Shown: positions 1 to 8,479, numbered from the stretch's first letter. The stretch: DNA of 64,000 nt from Halosimplex halophilum (GCF_004698125.1 NZ_ML214297.1:2020891-2084890); one strand, 5' to 3'. Notes: generated from the letters alone by a model not told the origin. Numbers and translations are program-made.

Positions 1-392
1 AGATCACCGCGCCGGTCAACGATACCGAGGTGACCGACAGGGTCGCCGACGCGGTCACGAACCTCTTCCCCGGCGCCGAGGTCGACCACGAGCACGGCGA
101 GATCGTCGCCACCGCCCACGAGATGGAGACGCTCTCGGAGTCGCTGCACCGCCAGGAGATCCTCGACACCGCCCGCGGCGCCTTCTTCGAGGACCTGCGC
201 GGCGACACCTTCTCGTTCGACCTGAAGAAGCAGGCCGCCTTCCAGGGCGTCGTCAACTTCGCCGTCGGCGACCCGAGCGAACTCGGCGACATCCACGTCC
301 GCGTGCGCGTGAACGAACCCGACGCCGAGTCGTACATCGACCACGTCGCCCCGCCGACGAAAGAGGGCAAACCGATCGACCCCGACGGGTAG
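1..392 (+). CDS. UPF0201 family predicted RNA-binding protein, 5' end cut off
   Basis: The frame is open from the first bases of the window, and the residues before the first GTG (at 30) read ITAPVNDTEV, which matches the usual N-terminus of UPF0201 (COG1931) proteins. The true start therefore lies just outside the window and the GTG at 30 is internal. The family is archaeal, small and predicted to bind RNA through a double-stranded-RNA-binding-like fold; its biochemical role is not established. The remaining protein is acidic and contains the family-like stretch LHRQEILDTAR followed by a C-terminal alpha/beta segment ending in PPTKEGKPIDPDG. The stop is TAG. Family assignment is fairly sure, function is not. 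Confidence 0.85.
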   Translation, partial: ITAPVNDTEVTDRVADAVTNLFPGAEVDHEHGEIVATAHEMETLSESLHRQEILDTARGAFFEDLRGDTFSFDLKKQAAFQGVVNFAVGDPSELGDIHVRVRVNEPDAESYIDHVAPPTKEGKPIDPDG

Positions 393-464
393 GGCGTTCC
401 CCGACCCCGGTCCTGTCCCCGACGCGTAGCGCCTGCCCTGTCACCGACCGACACGGCTCGGTCA

Positions 465-474
465 GCTTTATCAC
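465..474 (+). promoter_or_regulatory. TATA-like box of the HAD gene
   Basis: GCTTTATCAC is centred about 28 nt before the ATG at 496, the spacing expected for a leaderless haloarchaeal transcript. Confidence 0.6.
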
Positions 475-495
475 CGGCACCGCGGACGAACGGAT

Positions 496-1128
496 ATGGC
501 AGCGGTCTTCTTCGACGTGGACGGAACGCTGGTGCGCTGGTCGGGCGACTACGCGGAGATACTGCGCGACGCTTTCGAGCGAGCGGGTATCGCTGACCCG
601 GACGACGCGTGGCTGGAGTCGTACGACGAGCACTTCTTCGAGCACTTCGGTGCGTTCGCTGGCGACCCGTATCACCGGGCGTTCGCGGAGGTCTGCGAGG
701 ACCACGCCGTCGACGCCCGCCCCGGAGACCTCGCTGAGGCGCTCGTCGCCGCGGAGTTCGACGCCGTCGAGCCGGTCCCCGGCGTCGCCGAGACCGTCGA
801 GAACCTGGCCGACACCCACACGCTGGGCATCCTGACGAACGGGATCCCCGACGTGCAGTTCGGGAAGGTCGACGAGATCGGACTGCTCGACCGCTTCGAC
901 GTTCGCGTCGCCTCCCACGACCCCGAAATCGAGGCGACCAAACCAGACCGGGACATCTACGCGGCGGCGAAGGCCCGGGTCGACGCCGAGCGGTACGTGA
1001 TGGTCGGCGACGACCGCGAACCCGACATCGACGGCGCTCGCGAGCACGGTTTCGAGACGATCCACGTCGACGCGACCGCCACGGACCTGTCGGCGCCCGA
1101 CTTCCGGACGCTGGCCACGCTGCTCTGA
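496..1128 (+). CDS. HAD-superfamily hydrolase (probable phosphatase)
   Basis: A 210-residue cytosolic hydrolase of the haloacid dehalogenase superfamily, with all four HAD motifs: FFDVDGTLV at residues 5-13 (Asp7 nucleophile, Asp9 acid/base), ILTNG near 112-116, a Lys in EATKPD near 152, and VGDDREPD near 172-179 for Mg2+ binding. A helical cap of about 75 residues lies between motifs I and II, as in the GS1-like and phosphoglycolate phosphatase-like groups. The substrate cannot be read from sequence; a small phosphomonoester is typical. The gene stands alone behind its own TATA-like box, with the start fixed by leaderless spacing. Confidence 0.9.
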   Translation: MAAVFFDVDGTLVRWSGDYAEILRDAFERAGIADPDDAWLESYDEHFFEHFGAFAGDPYHRAFAEVCEDHAVDARPGDLAEALVAAEFDAVEPVPGVAETVENLADTHTLGILTNGIPDVQFGKVDEIGLLDRFDVRVASHDPEIEATKPDRDIYAAAKARVDAERYVMVGDDREPDIDGAREHGFETIHVDATATDLSAPDFRTLATLL

Positions 1129-1160
1129 CTCGTCCGTTCTCTCGCCCGCGCCGACGGCGA

Positions 1161-2252
1161 TCAGCCGTCGTACCAGCTGACGAAGACGGCGATCCACTCG
1201 CCGAGTTCGCGCCGGCGGGTCACTTTGACCGACTCGACCCACTTGACCCACTGGAAGCCGCGGCGCCCGGGCGCGACCAGCCGCAGCGGCGCGCCGTGAC
1301 CGTGGCTGAGCCGCTCGCCGTCGACGTGGGTCGCCAGCAGCGCGTCGCCGGCCTCCGAGAGCGGGAGGCTCCACCGGTAGCCCGTCACCGACCGGAACTG
1401 CACCCAGGCCGCCCCCTCCTCGGGGTCGGCCGCGTCGAGGAGGTCGCCGACGCGGACGCCCCGCCAGTCGTGCTCGGAGTACCAGCCGCTCGTGCAATCG
1501 AGGAGGGCCCGCCGCTCGGCTGGCGCTATCGGGGAATCCAGATCCTCTCCGCCCGTCACGTCGTCGTCGGACAGTTCCAGCGGCTCGCGCACCCGGCCCT
1601 CGACGGTCAGCGACCACGCCTCGCGGTCGACGGGGTCGGGGTCGTCGGCGACCCACGAGGTGACGGGGAAACCGTTGCCGGCGTCGCTACCGCGCTCGCG
1701 CGATCCGGTGAACCGCCGCTCGGCCCCCGCCGTGTCGAAGACGCGGTTGGCGACCTCCTGCGCCTGCCACGCGACGGCGCCCGACCCGACCAGCGCGGCG
1801 TACCGCAGCGCGTTGCGCCGGTCGGAAACGGACTCCCGCGTCGGCAGCGCGAACCGCTGGCGGAGGTGGAGGAGCAACAGGAGGGGGACGAGCAGTCCCA
1901 GTCCGATGTGGAGGTTCAACAGCCCCCAGGGACCCAGGTCGAGTCGCCCGCCGAACACCCACCAGACGCCGGTCGCCAGCGCCGCCGCCGCGACGACGCC
2001 CAGCAGCGCCGACAGCAGCCGCGTCGCGTCGAGGGCGCCCGGCCGGAGCCGGTGGCGCACCCGCCGGAGCTTCCAGGCCAGCAGGACCACCGTCGCCAGC
2101 CCCGCCACCGCGTGGACGTCGAACACCCAGGCGCCCGCGGGACGGCCGGAGACGAGACTCACCCCGCCCGTCGCGAGCAGCAGGACCACTGCCGCGAGCA
2201 GCGACGCGTCGACGACCCGTGGCGGCGGTTCGATCCGCGGGAGCCGGCTCAT
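1161..2252 (-). CDS. Membrane molybdopterin-dependent oxidoreductase fused to a cytochrome b-like anchor
   Basis: A 363-residue protein with two parts. Residues 1-135 hold four hydrophobic helices, with His residues inside or at the ends of helices (DVHAV near 46, NLHIG near 117, LLHLRQ near 131), like a b561-type haem-binding bundle. Residues about 190-360 form an oxidoreductase molybdopterin-binding domain of the sulfite oxidase/YedY (MsrP) type; the Cys in LLDCTSGWYS is placed to be the molybdenum ligand, and HGHGAPLRLVAPG and QWVKWVESV are typical of the fold. There is no separate Tat signal. The likely role is reduction or oxidation of an oxyanion or sulfoxide with electrons passed through the membrane haem domain. 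The substrate is unknown. Confidence 0.85.
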   Translation of the reverse strand: MSRLPRIEPPPRVVDASLLAAVVLLLATGGVSLVSGRPAGAWVFDVHAVAGLATVVLLAWKLRRVRHRLRPGALDATRLLSALLGVVAAAALATGVWWVFGGRLDLGPWGLLNLHIGLGLLVPLLLLLHLRQRFALPTRESVSDRRNALRYAALVGSGAVAWQAQEVANRVFDTAGAERRFTGSRERGSDAGNGFPVTSWVADDPDPVDREAWSLTVEGRVREPLELSDDDVTGGEDLDSPIAPAERRALLDCTSGWYSEHDWRGVRVGDLLDAADPEEGAAWVQFRSVTGYRWSLPLSEAGDALLATHVDGERLSHGHGAPLRLVAPGRRGFQWVKWVESVKVTRRRELGEWIAVFVSWYDG

Positions 2253-2439
2253 CGGTCGTCGTTAGGACTCGATCGGCTTGACTGGCGGGATCGGCTCGAC
2301 CCGCGTTCGGATCGTCTGTCGGAGTCTCGGCTGGCTCCGTTCGAGTCGGTGGGTGATAGACGGACACGACAGCGACCGCAGTCGACGGTGAGGGTTGAAC
2401 GCCCTCGCCGCGCTCGCTAGCCGACGTGTCTACCGTACC

Positions 2440-2582
2440 CGACAGCGGGCGATGAAAGCCCTCGCCGCGCTCGCGGTCGCTGAGGCGGGATATCCGCGCT
2501 CTCCGCACCGCCCGCGCGGATAGTGCCCGCTCAGGCGACTACACGAGCGCGAGCGCGCCTCGCCCTTTCAGTCCACCAGGAA
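2440..2582 (-). repeat. Structured dispersed repeat, copy 1
   Basis: Read on the minus strand this matches the element at 57423-57540. It keeps TGAAAG/CTTTCA end pairing (2565-2570 with 2453-2458), a perfect 10-bp stem CGCGCTCGCG/CGCGAGCGCG (2466-2475 with 2548-2557), a middle stem (2476-2489 with 2526-2539) and an apical 9-bp stem TATCCGCGC/GCGCGGATA (2491-2499 with 2514-2522). The apical 32 nt are identical in both copies. It may be a non-coding RNA or a non-autonomous mobile repeat; the sequence does not decide. Confidence 0.7.
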
Positions 2583-2670
2583 CAGCACCGCAACAGCACC
2601 GCGACCGCACAGCACCGCAACCGCACCACCACTGCAACCGCACCGCTACCACATCGCCACCGCAACCGTC
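2581..2670. repeat. Degenerate short-period tract (CACCGCAAC-like)
   Basis: Successive CACCGC, CAACAGCACCGC and CACCGCAACCG units follow one another without strict periodicity beside the structured repeat. A shorter, more degraded GT-rich equivalent precedes copy 2 at about 57375-57418. Confidence 0.6.
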
Positions 2671-2737
2671 GGCCCACTGGCGGTCGACCTCGTAGCGTCC
2701 GCATTCTCAAGGGGGATCCGGTCGAACGGGCGACACG

Positions 2738-3631
2738 ATGCTTCGCCCGCCCGCAGTCACGGAGTTGATGGAGGACGCGGAGACGGCGCCGCCCGACGAG
2801 GACGCGCTGGCGGTCGCGCGGCGGCTCGACGAACCCGGGGTCGAGGCGGTCGTGGTCGTCGACGCCGGCGAGGTCGTCGGCATCGTCACGGAGTCGGACG
2901 TGGTCGCGCTGGTCGTCGAGGACCGGGACCCCGAGGCGCTGACGGCCGCGGACGTGCTGTCGAGTCCGGTCCACACCGCCGCGCCCGACGAGTCGGTCGT
3001 CGACGCCGCCGAGCGCCTCCGCGCCCACGGGATCGAGGCGCTGCCGGTGGTCGACGGCGGCGAACTTCGCGGCGTCGTCACGACGACGCTGTGCTCGCAG
3101 TACCTCCCGCACGTCCGCCGGGCCGCGCCGGAAGCGGGGGGCGACGACGACCGCGTCCGCGAGACCGAGCGCGCCGACACCGCCTACGAGAAGGCCGACT
3201 GGTCGTTCGAGTACGTCGGCCACCCCGACAGCATCGACGTGGGCGACGTGGTGCGGTTCTCGAAGCCGCTCGACGAGGCGGAGGTCGAGGCGTTCGCCGA
3301 CGCCAGCGGCGACACCAACCGCCTGCACCTCGACGACGAGTACGCCCGCGGGACCCGCTTCGGCCGGCGCATCGTCCACGGGACGCTCGTCGCCGGCGTC
3401 GTCAGCGCCGCGCTCGCCCGGCTCCCGGGGCTCGTCGTCTACCTCTCCCAGGAGGTCAGCTACCTCGGCCCGGTCGACATCGGCGACCGGGTCACGGCCG
3501 CCTGCGAGGTGGTCGAGGCGGTCGGCGAGGACCGCTACCGGCTCACGACGACCGTCACCGACGGCGGCGACGAGACGGTCGTCGACGGGGAGGCGGTCGT
3601 CCTCGCCGACCCGATCCCCGAAACCGCCTGA
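2738..3631 (+). CDS. CBS-domain pair fused to a MaoC-like hydratase
   Basis: A 297-residue protein. Residues about 4-128 are two CBS motifs (EAVVVVDAGEVVGIVTESD and EALPVVDGGELRGVVT), a module that usually binds adenosyl ligands and regulates an attached domain. Residues about 150-295 are a MaoC-type hot-dog domain with the hydratase signature FADASGDTNRLHLDDEYA followed by RIVHGTLVAG, the active-site Asp/His region of (R)-specific enoyl-CoA hydratases. It may hydrate an enoyl-CoA under control of cellular nucleotide or SAM level; that regulation is inferred only from domain architecture. No obvious fatty-acid genes are adjacent. Confidence 0.88.
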   Translation: MLRPPAVTELMEDAETAPPDEDALAVARRLDEPGVEAVVVVDAGEVVGIVTESDVVALVVEDRDPEALTAADVLSSPVHTAAPDESVVDAAERLRAHGIEALPVVDGGELRGVVTTTLCSQYLPHVRRAAPEAGGDDDRVRETERADTAYEKADWSFEYVGHPDSIDVGDVVRFSKPLDEAEVEAFADASGDTNRLHLDDEYARGTRFGRRIVHGTLVAGVVSAALARLPGLVVYLSQEVSYLGPVDIGDRVTAACEVVEAVGEDRYRLTTTVTDGGDETVVDGEAVVLADPIPETA

Positions 3632-3668
3632 GCGGGGTTGCGGCGCGGCGGCGCGACGGCCAGTCGAC

Positions 3669-5081
3669 TCACCGGTCCACAGCGCCGAGCGCGTGGACAT
3701 CCCCCGTCCCGTCGCCGACGTAGACGCGCCCGTCGACTACGGCCGGCGAACTCGTCACGCGACCGCCGAGCGCGGCCCGCCAGCGTTCCGTCCCGTCGCC
3801 GGCGTCGAGCGCGAGCACCGACCCGCCGTCGGTGCCGACGTAGACGCGTCCGTCGACCACGGCGGGCGAGGACTTGACGGCCCCGTCGGTCTCGTGGCGC
3901 CAGCGTTCCGTCCCGTCGGCGGTGTCGAGCGCCAGCACCGACCCGCCGTCGGTCCCGACGTAGAGGGTGTCGTCGGCGACCGCGGGCGAGGAGAAGACCG
4001 GGCCGTCGGTCTCGCGGCGCCACCACTCGGTGCCGTCGAGCGCGTCGACAGCGGCGATCCCGCCCGGGCTGGCGCCCGCGTAGACGACGCCGTCGGCGAC
4101 CGTCGGGCCGGACCACGTCCGGACCCCGCCCGGGCCGACGTAGCGCCACTCCTCCCGTCCGGTGTCGGCGTCGAGGGCGTAGATACGGCCGGCGTAGCTC
4201 CCGGCGAACACCCGCCCGTCGGCGAGCGCGACCGGGGCGGCGACGCCGAGGAACCCGCCCGCGTCGAACCGCCACCGCTCCGACCCGTCGGCGGCGTTGA
4301 CGGCGTAGACGCGCCCGTCCGTCGCGCCGAACCGGACCGTGCCGTCCGCGACCACCGGCCCGCCCCGCACCGCCGACGGCCCGGCGCGGTCGCCCGCGAC
4401 CGCGAACGACCACCGCTCGCGCCCGTCGTCCGCCTCCAGCGCCGTCAGCGTCCCGCCCTCGTCGCCGCAGTAGACGACCCCGCCCGCGACCGTCGGCGTC
4501 GCGCGCACCGCCGCGCCCGTCTCGCGGGTCCAGCGCTCCGCTCCGGACGTGTCGTCGGACGCCGCTGGAGCGCCGGTTCCCGACGTTCCGGTCCCCGACG
4601 CGGCCAGCGCGGTGACCGTCCCGTCCCCGCTCCCGACGTAGGCGGTCCCGCCGGCCACCGCGACCGACCCCCGGACCGCCCCGCCGAGACCGACCGACCA
4701 CGCCGGTTCGACCGCCGATCCCGGACCGGCGGTGGGTCCCGTGCTCTCGGGCCGCCACCCCGTGTGGGCGTCGTCGCCCTGGACCACCGGCCATCCGTCC
4801 GGCGGCGCGGGTGTCGCCGTCCGCTCGTCGGTCCGTCCCTCCCCGGATGTCGCCGTCTCCCCACCCGCCCGTCCGCTACCGGGCGCAGGGGTGTCCGCCT
4901 GCGGGTCGCCCTCGTCCGTCGCCGCGCCCTCGACCGGGGCGGGCGTGACGGTCGACCCGTCGGGGGCGTCGAACAGCGAGCAGCCGCTCAGCGCGCCGGC
5001 GCCGACCGCCAGCCCCCACCGGAGCAACCGCCGTCGCGACCACACCGGGTCGTCCCCGTCCTCGTCCGCACCCCGGACCAT
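3669..5081 (-). CDS. Tat-exported PQQ-like beta-propeller lipoprotein
   Basis: The ATG at 5081 (470 residues) is preferred over one 54 nt upstream because it puts SRRRLLRWGLAVGAGALSGC near the N-terminus: a twin-arginine signal followed by a lipobox with a Cys for lipid anchoring. After a Pro/Thr/Gly-rich linker (to about residue 100) come tandem blades of about 40 residues with the PQQ-propeller signature (RVYVGTDGGSVLALDAGDGTE, ERWRHETDG). The blades are also visible as 120-nt repeats in the DNA, clearest at 3700-3960. Such BamB-like propellers act as binding or scaffold proteins on the cell surface; whether this one binds PQQ is doubtful. It stands alone. Confidence 0.88.
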   Translation of the reverse strand: MVRGADEDGDDPVWSRRRLLRWGLAVGAGALSGCSLFDAPDGSTVTPAPVEGAATDEGDPQADTPAPGSGRAGGETATSGEGRTDERTATPAPPDGWPVVQGDDAHTGWRPESTGPTAGPGSAVEPAWSVGLGGAVRGSVAVAGGTAYVGSGDGTVTALAASGTGTSGTGAPAASDDTSGAERWTRETGAAVRATPTVAGGVVYCGDEGGTLTALEADDGRERWSFAVAGDRAGPSAVRGGPVVADGTVRFGATDGRVYAVNAADGSERWRFDAGGFLGVAAPVALADGRVFAGSYAGRIYALDADTGREEWRYVGPGGVRTWSGPTVADGVVYAGASPGGIAAVDALDGTEWWRRETDGPVFSSPAVADDTLYVGTDGGSVLALDTADGTERWRHETDGAVKSSPAVVDGRVYVGTDGGSVLALDAGDGTERWRAALGGRVTSSPAVVDGRVYVGDGTGDVHALGAVDR

Positions 5082-5216
5082 GTGAACCCTCTCGCGGGCC
5101 GTCGGCAAAAAGTCGCGGGCCGCGTGCGAGCGCACCCGGCCGCGGCCGCCGTTGTCGCCGGTACCGCCGGAGCGGCGGCTACGCGGCGTCGAAAATCGCA
5201 GAAGAACCGGTCGCAG

Positions 5217-6107
5217 TTACAGCAGCCCCGTCTTCTGGAGCTTCATCAGGTCCTCGGTGTCGAGGGTCTCGCCTTCCTTGAACTTCTGGTAGATCTCCTC
5301 GGCCTCCTCGCGGGCGGCCTCTTCCTTCTCCTGGCGGGCCTCCCGCTCCTCCTCCTCTTCCTTCTTGTCGAGCTCGCGCAGGCGCTTCTGGACGCGCACG
5401 AAGTCCTCGTGGTGCTGGTCGGCGGCCTCCTGGGCCTCCACGAACTTCTCGTGCATCTCGTCGGCCTCGTCGCGGATGTCGTCGGCCTCGCGGTAGGCCT
5501 CGATCATCTGGTTGTGGTGCTCCTGGGCCTCGTCCGCGAGTTCGGTGACCTTCTGGTGGTGCTTGGAGGCCTCCGAGCGGATCTCCTCGGCTTCCTCCTT
5601 GAGCTGTTCGAGGTCGCCGCCCTGGTTGAGCTTCTCCTTCTTCTCGGCGAGCTTCTCGCGCTTCTCCTCGATCTTCTCGATGAGCTCGCGCTCGTCCTCG
5701 GCGGAGAGGACCTCCGTCTGCTGTTTGAACTCCAGGTCCTCGATCTCGTCCTCGAGCTGCTCGATGTCCTTGCCCTCGTCGAGCTCGAGCTCGTCGCGCT
5801 GCTCCTCGACCTCGTCGAACAGCTCGTTGGCCTCGGCGTTGAGCTCGTTGCGCTTCTCCTTGTGCTCCTGGACCTGCTGGTTGAGCTCGTCGCGCTTCTC
5901 GCGGTGTTCCTGGGCCTCGTCGACCTTCTCGCGGGTCTTCGCGTTCAGGTCGTCGCGCTCGGAGGCCCGCTCGGAGGCCATCTGGTTGAGTTCGTTCCGT
6001 CGATCCCGGAGCTGTCCCGCGAGCTTGATGAGCTCGCCCTTGGACTTGTTCTCGAGATCGTCGTCTGTGACCGATACGTTCTTGGATTCGTCTATCGAGT
6101 CTGCCAT
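5217..6107 (-). CDS. Long coiled-coil protein, COG1340-like
   Basis: 296 residues, almost wholly helical and highly charged: continuous Glu/Lys/Arg heptads from about residue 20 to 275 (for example IEKIEEKREKLAEKKEKLNQ) with no membrane segment or signal. It resembles the archaeal COG1340 family of uncharacterised coiled-coil proteins, sometimes mislabelled phosphoserine phosphatase. The short C-terminal tail ETLDTEDLMKLQKTGLL looks like a separate binding motif. Lys content is higher than in its neighbours, so the DNA is locally less GC-biased. Its role is unknown; a structural or nucleoid/cytoskeleton-related function is only a guess. Confidence 0.85.
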   Translation of the reverse strand: MADSIDESKNVSVTDDDLENKSKGELIKLAGQLRDRRNELNQMASERASERDDLNAKTREKVDEAQEHREKRDELNQQVQEHKEKRNELNAEANELFDEVEEQRDELELDEGKDIEQLEDEIEDLEFKQQTEVLSAEDERELIEKIEEKREKLAEKKEKLNQGGDLEQLKEEAEEIRSEASKHHQKVTELADEAQEHHNQMIEAYREADDIRDEADEMHEKFVEAQEAADQHHEDFVRVQKRLRELDKKEEEEEREARQEKEEAAREEAEEIYQKFKEGETLDTEDLMKLQKTGLL

Positions 6108-6258
6108 AATTGTACCTCTATGCCATACCCGCTCCGGCGACCGACAGGGCCACCGCTACGAAGTGGCTGACGCCGACAACAAGGGTGTCCTGTCATGCTG
6201 GTCGGAGTGCGATACAGCCTGAACGCCGGAGACGTTCTGGTATCAGGACATTGCGCCT

Positions 6259-6280
6259 CCCCCTGTTTAAATATTCCGGT
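6259..6280 (-). promoter_or_regulatory. AT-rich box, possible promoter of the coiled-coil gene
   Basis: CTGTTTAAATATTCC is the only AT-rich element between the coiled-coil gene and the GH2 gene. Read on the minus strand it would give a leader of about 130 nt before the ATG at 6107. Weak evidence. Confidence 0.35.
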
Positions 6281-6354
6281 GGCCTATGTGGCTGTTTCAC
6301 ACCCCGACGCGCCCGAGAACGGCGCGTCAGGTCTTACCACACGGTAGGATGGGC

Positions 6355-8217
6355 TTATAAACGGTAGACGTTCTCGACGCCGGCGTCGCCGACCCGGACG
6401 GAGAGTTCGACCGACGAGGCCGACTCCGGGACGGAGACGGTCCCGACGACCGCCCGGGCGCCGGCCTCGACCGTCGCATCGACCTCGCCGGACTCGTTGC
6501 CGGCCTCCCAGCGCACGGTCCCCGAGATCGCCTCGGGCGCGTCGTTGGCGACGACCACGTCGCACTCGCCGGGGGAGGCGCCCACGAGGAACGCCTGGAC
6601 CGGCTCGAACGCCGACGCGAGGCTGTCGGCCGCTTCCTTGGGCGTGCCGTCGCGGGCGTAGACGCCCATCCCCGCGTCGCCGGCGTCCCGGAGCGCGTTC
6701 GCGACGACGACCGGCGCGCCGTCGGTCCGCAGCCGCTCGGCGACCCCGCGGACCAGCTCGGCCTGGTAGGCCTGGGAGGCCTCGGGGTCGTCGCCCCCCA
6801 CGACCGCGTCGTGTTTCGCCCGGTCGAAGCCCGCCAACTCGACATCCGCGTCGTCAGGGTCGACGCCCTCCGGCAGCGATCCCGCGCCGAACTCGCCGAC
6901 GGCGCCGTCCAGATCGTAGCGCTCGCGGACCCACTCCAGGTCGTCGACGCCGCCGTAGTCCCACCCCGGGTACAGCGCAGCCGCGTCGGGGTCGGTGCCG
7001 GGCTCGCCGACGACGGGGTACACCGCGACGCCGTCGGGGACCGCCTCGGCGACCGCCTCGGCGGCGCCGCGGTCGTAGTCGGCCCGCCAGACCCGGTAGC
7101 GGAAGCGCAGCCGGTCGAGCAGTCCCGACCCGACCCGCCCGGCGAACGTGTCGGTCGGCTCGTCGTGGACGCCGACCGCCGCCAGGCTCGGGTGGTGAGC
7201 GTACGTCCCGACGAGCCGCTCGGCCAGCTCCTCTCCCCGCGCGATGTCGAACACGCCGGGTCCGGTCAGCGGCAGGTCCTGCCAGACGAGGAGGCCCGCC
7301 TCGTCGCAGGCGTCGTACATCGCCTCCGGAAGCGCGTGCGCGTGCGCCCGCACGAGATTGGCGTTCACCTCGACCGCACGGTCGACGTCCGCGACCGTCG
7401 CGTCCTGCAGCGCGACGCCGCGGACGGGCACCTCCTCGCCGTTGACGCGCAGGCCGCCCCCGCCGGTCGCCTCGACGGTCGCGATCCCGGTGGTGCTCGT
7501 CCGCGCGGCGTCGTCGAGCTTCGCGCGCACCTCGTAGCGATGCTGGTGGCCCATCCCGCGGGGCCACCACAGCGACGGGTCCCGGACCTCGATGGACTTC
7601 TCGACGACCGCCCGCTCGCCGGCCGCCGCCGTGACGCTTGCCCGGTCCATCATCCCGCGGCCCCTGCGGTCGCCCGCCGGCTTGGTGGTGAGCGTCAGCC
7701 GGTCGTCGATCGACTCGCCGGCGTACACCTCGACGGCGGCGTCGATCGCCGCCCCCTCGTCGGTCGCGCGCGGCCGCAGGTCCACGTCGACGACGAACGG
7801 GTCGGGGTGGGCCGTCACGTCGACGCCCCACCAGATCCCCGGGACCGACCGGTCGGCGGGGACCCGGTCGGTGTCGTGGATCCCGCCGAACCGGTCCTCG
7901 GGCGCCCGGCACTCGACGACGAGTTCGTTCTCCGCCTCGGGCTCGAAGGGCACCCGCACGGGCTCGAAGACGGCGTCGGGCTCGGCGACCAGCTCGTCGT
8001 TGAGCCAGACCTCGGCGGCGGCGTAACAGCCCCGCAGTTCCAAAAGCGCGAGGTCGTCGTCGGGGTCGCGCGGGTCGTCGAAGACGGTCCGGTAGGCGAC
8101 CCGGTCCTCGCCGGCGAACGCGGCCGGGCGGCCCGGGACCTCGACCGGCTGCCACTCGCCGGGCGTCGGCTTGCCGCCGCCGGGGTCGACCGCCGCACCG
8201 CTCCACTCACTCGGCAT
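6355..8217 (-). CDS. Glycoside hydrolase family 2-like enzyme
   Basis: 620 residues with GH2 architecture: an N-terminal jelly-roll sugar-binding domain (about 15-130, LRGCYAAAEVWLNDE), an immunoglobulin-like domain (about 140-250, SLWWPRGMG), a TIM barrel (about 255-530) and a C-terminal beta domain (about 545-620). VRGVALQD, VRAHAHALPEAMYDACDEAGLLVWQDLPL and GVHDEPTD are barrel signatures. Glu353 fits the acid/base and Glu442 in GEFG fits the nucleophile. In most family members the acid/base is preceded by Asn; here it is Asp352. No signal peptide, so cytosolic. It resembles beta-mannosidase or beta-galactosidase types; the substrate is not predictable. Confidence 0.85.
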   Translation of the reverse strand: MPSEWSGAAVDPGGGKPTPGEWQPVEVPGRPAAFAGEDRVAYRTVFDDPRDPDDDLALLELRGCYAAAEVWLNDELVAEPDAVFEPVRVPFEPEAENELVVECRAPEDRFGGIHDTDRVPADRSVPGIWWGVDVTAHPDPFVVDVDLRPRATDEGAAIDAAVEVYAGESIDDRLTLTTKPAGDRRGRGMMDRASVTAAAGERAVVEKSIEVRDPSLWWPRGMGHQHRYEVRAKLDDAARTSTTGIATVEATGGGGLRVNGEEVPVRGVALQDATVADVDRAVEVNANLVRAHAHALPEAMYDACDEAGLLVWQDLPLTGPGVFDIARGEELAERLVGTYAHHPSLAAVGVHDEPTDTFAGRVGSGLLDRLRFRYRVWRADYDRGAAEAVAEAVPDGVAVYPVVGEPGTDPDAAALYPGWDYGGVDDLEWVRERYDLDGAVGEFGAGSLPEGVDPDDADVELAGFDRAKHDAVVGGDDPEASQAYQAELVRGVAERLRTDGAPVVVANALRDAGDAGMGVYARDGTPKEAADSLASAFEPVQAFLVGASPGECDVVVANDAPEAISGTVRWEAGNESGEVDATVEAGARAVVGTVSVPESASSVELSVRVGDAGVENVYRL

Positions 8218-8239
8218 ACCAACGTCCGCGTCCCCCGGT

Positions 8240-8249
8240 GGTATATCAG
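8240..8249 (-). promoter_or_regulatory. TATA-like box of the GH2 gene
   Basis: CTGATATACC on the minus strand is about 28 nt before the ATG at 8217, consistent with leaderless transcription and fixing that start. Confidence 0.6.
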
Positions 8250-8448
8250 TTACGTCGGACGGTCGGCGAGCCGCCCCGCCCGACCCGCTCCCGCCCCGAT
8301 CTGTCCCGACTCCTCCCCACCCCTTCCCCGACCGTCACTCTCCGGGCCTCCCTTCACCCCGTTTCACTTTCGCTCGCACGACCACCGTACGGGGACGGGT
8401 ACCCCGTCGCAGTCGCGCGATTACACTTTCACTCAGGGTACGGCTCGG

Positions 8449-8458
8449 GTTGATATGT
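8449..8458 (+). promoter_or_regulatory. TATA-like box of the 53-residue gene
   Basis: GTTGATATGT is centred about 28 nt before the ATG at 8480 and supports that start over longer open-frame alternatives. Confidence 0.6.
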
Positions 8459-8479
8459 CCCCGGGTCGAACTTCGGGGT

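Larger units (their letters stand above)
2253..2737. other. Intergenic region holding structured repeat copy 1
   Basis: No gene is supported here. The segment carries the reverse-oriented structured repeat (2440-2582) and a low-complexity CACCGCAAC-rich tract (2581-2670). A short piece (GCCCTCGCCGCGCTCGC) occurs at 2401-2417 and again at 2459-2475. Open frames through the tract give unusual, Arg/Thr-rich peptides and are not credible. Confidence 0.7.

Noticed and set aside
253-1656. 467-codon open frame on the minus strand across the HAD gene
   Set aside because: Product is extremely Arg/Gly-rich with no domain, antisense to a HAD gene with all motifs; a GC-bias artefact.
2523-2768. Open frame through the CACCGC tract giving a Thr/Arg/His-rich peptide
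   Set aside because: Low-complexity tract; no start context and no relation to known proteins.
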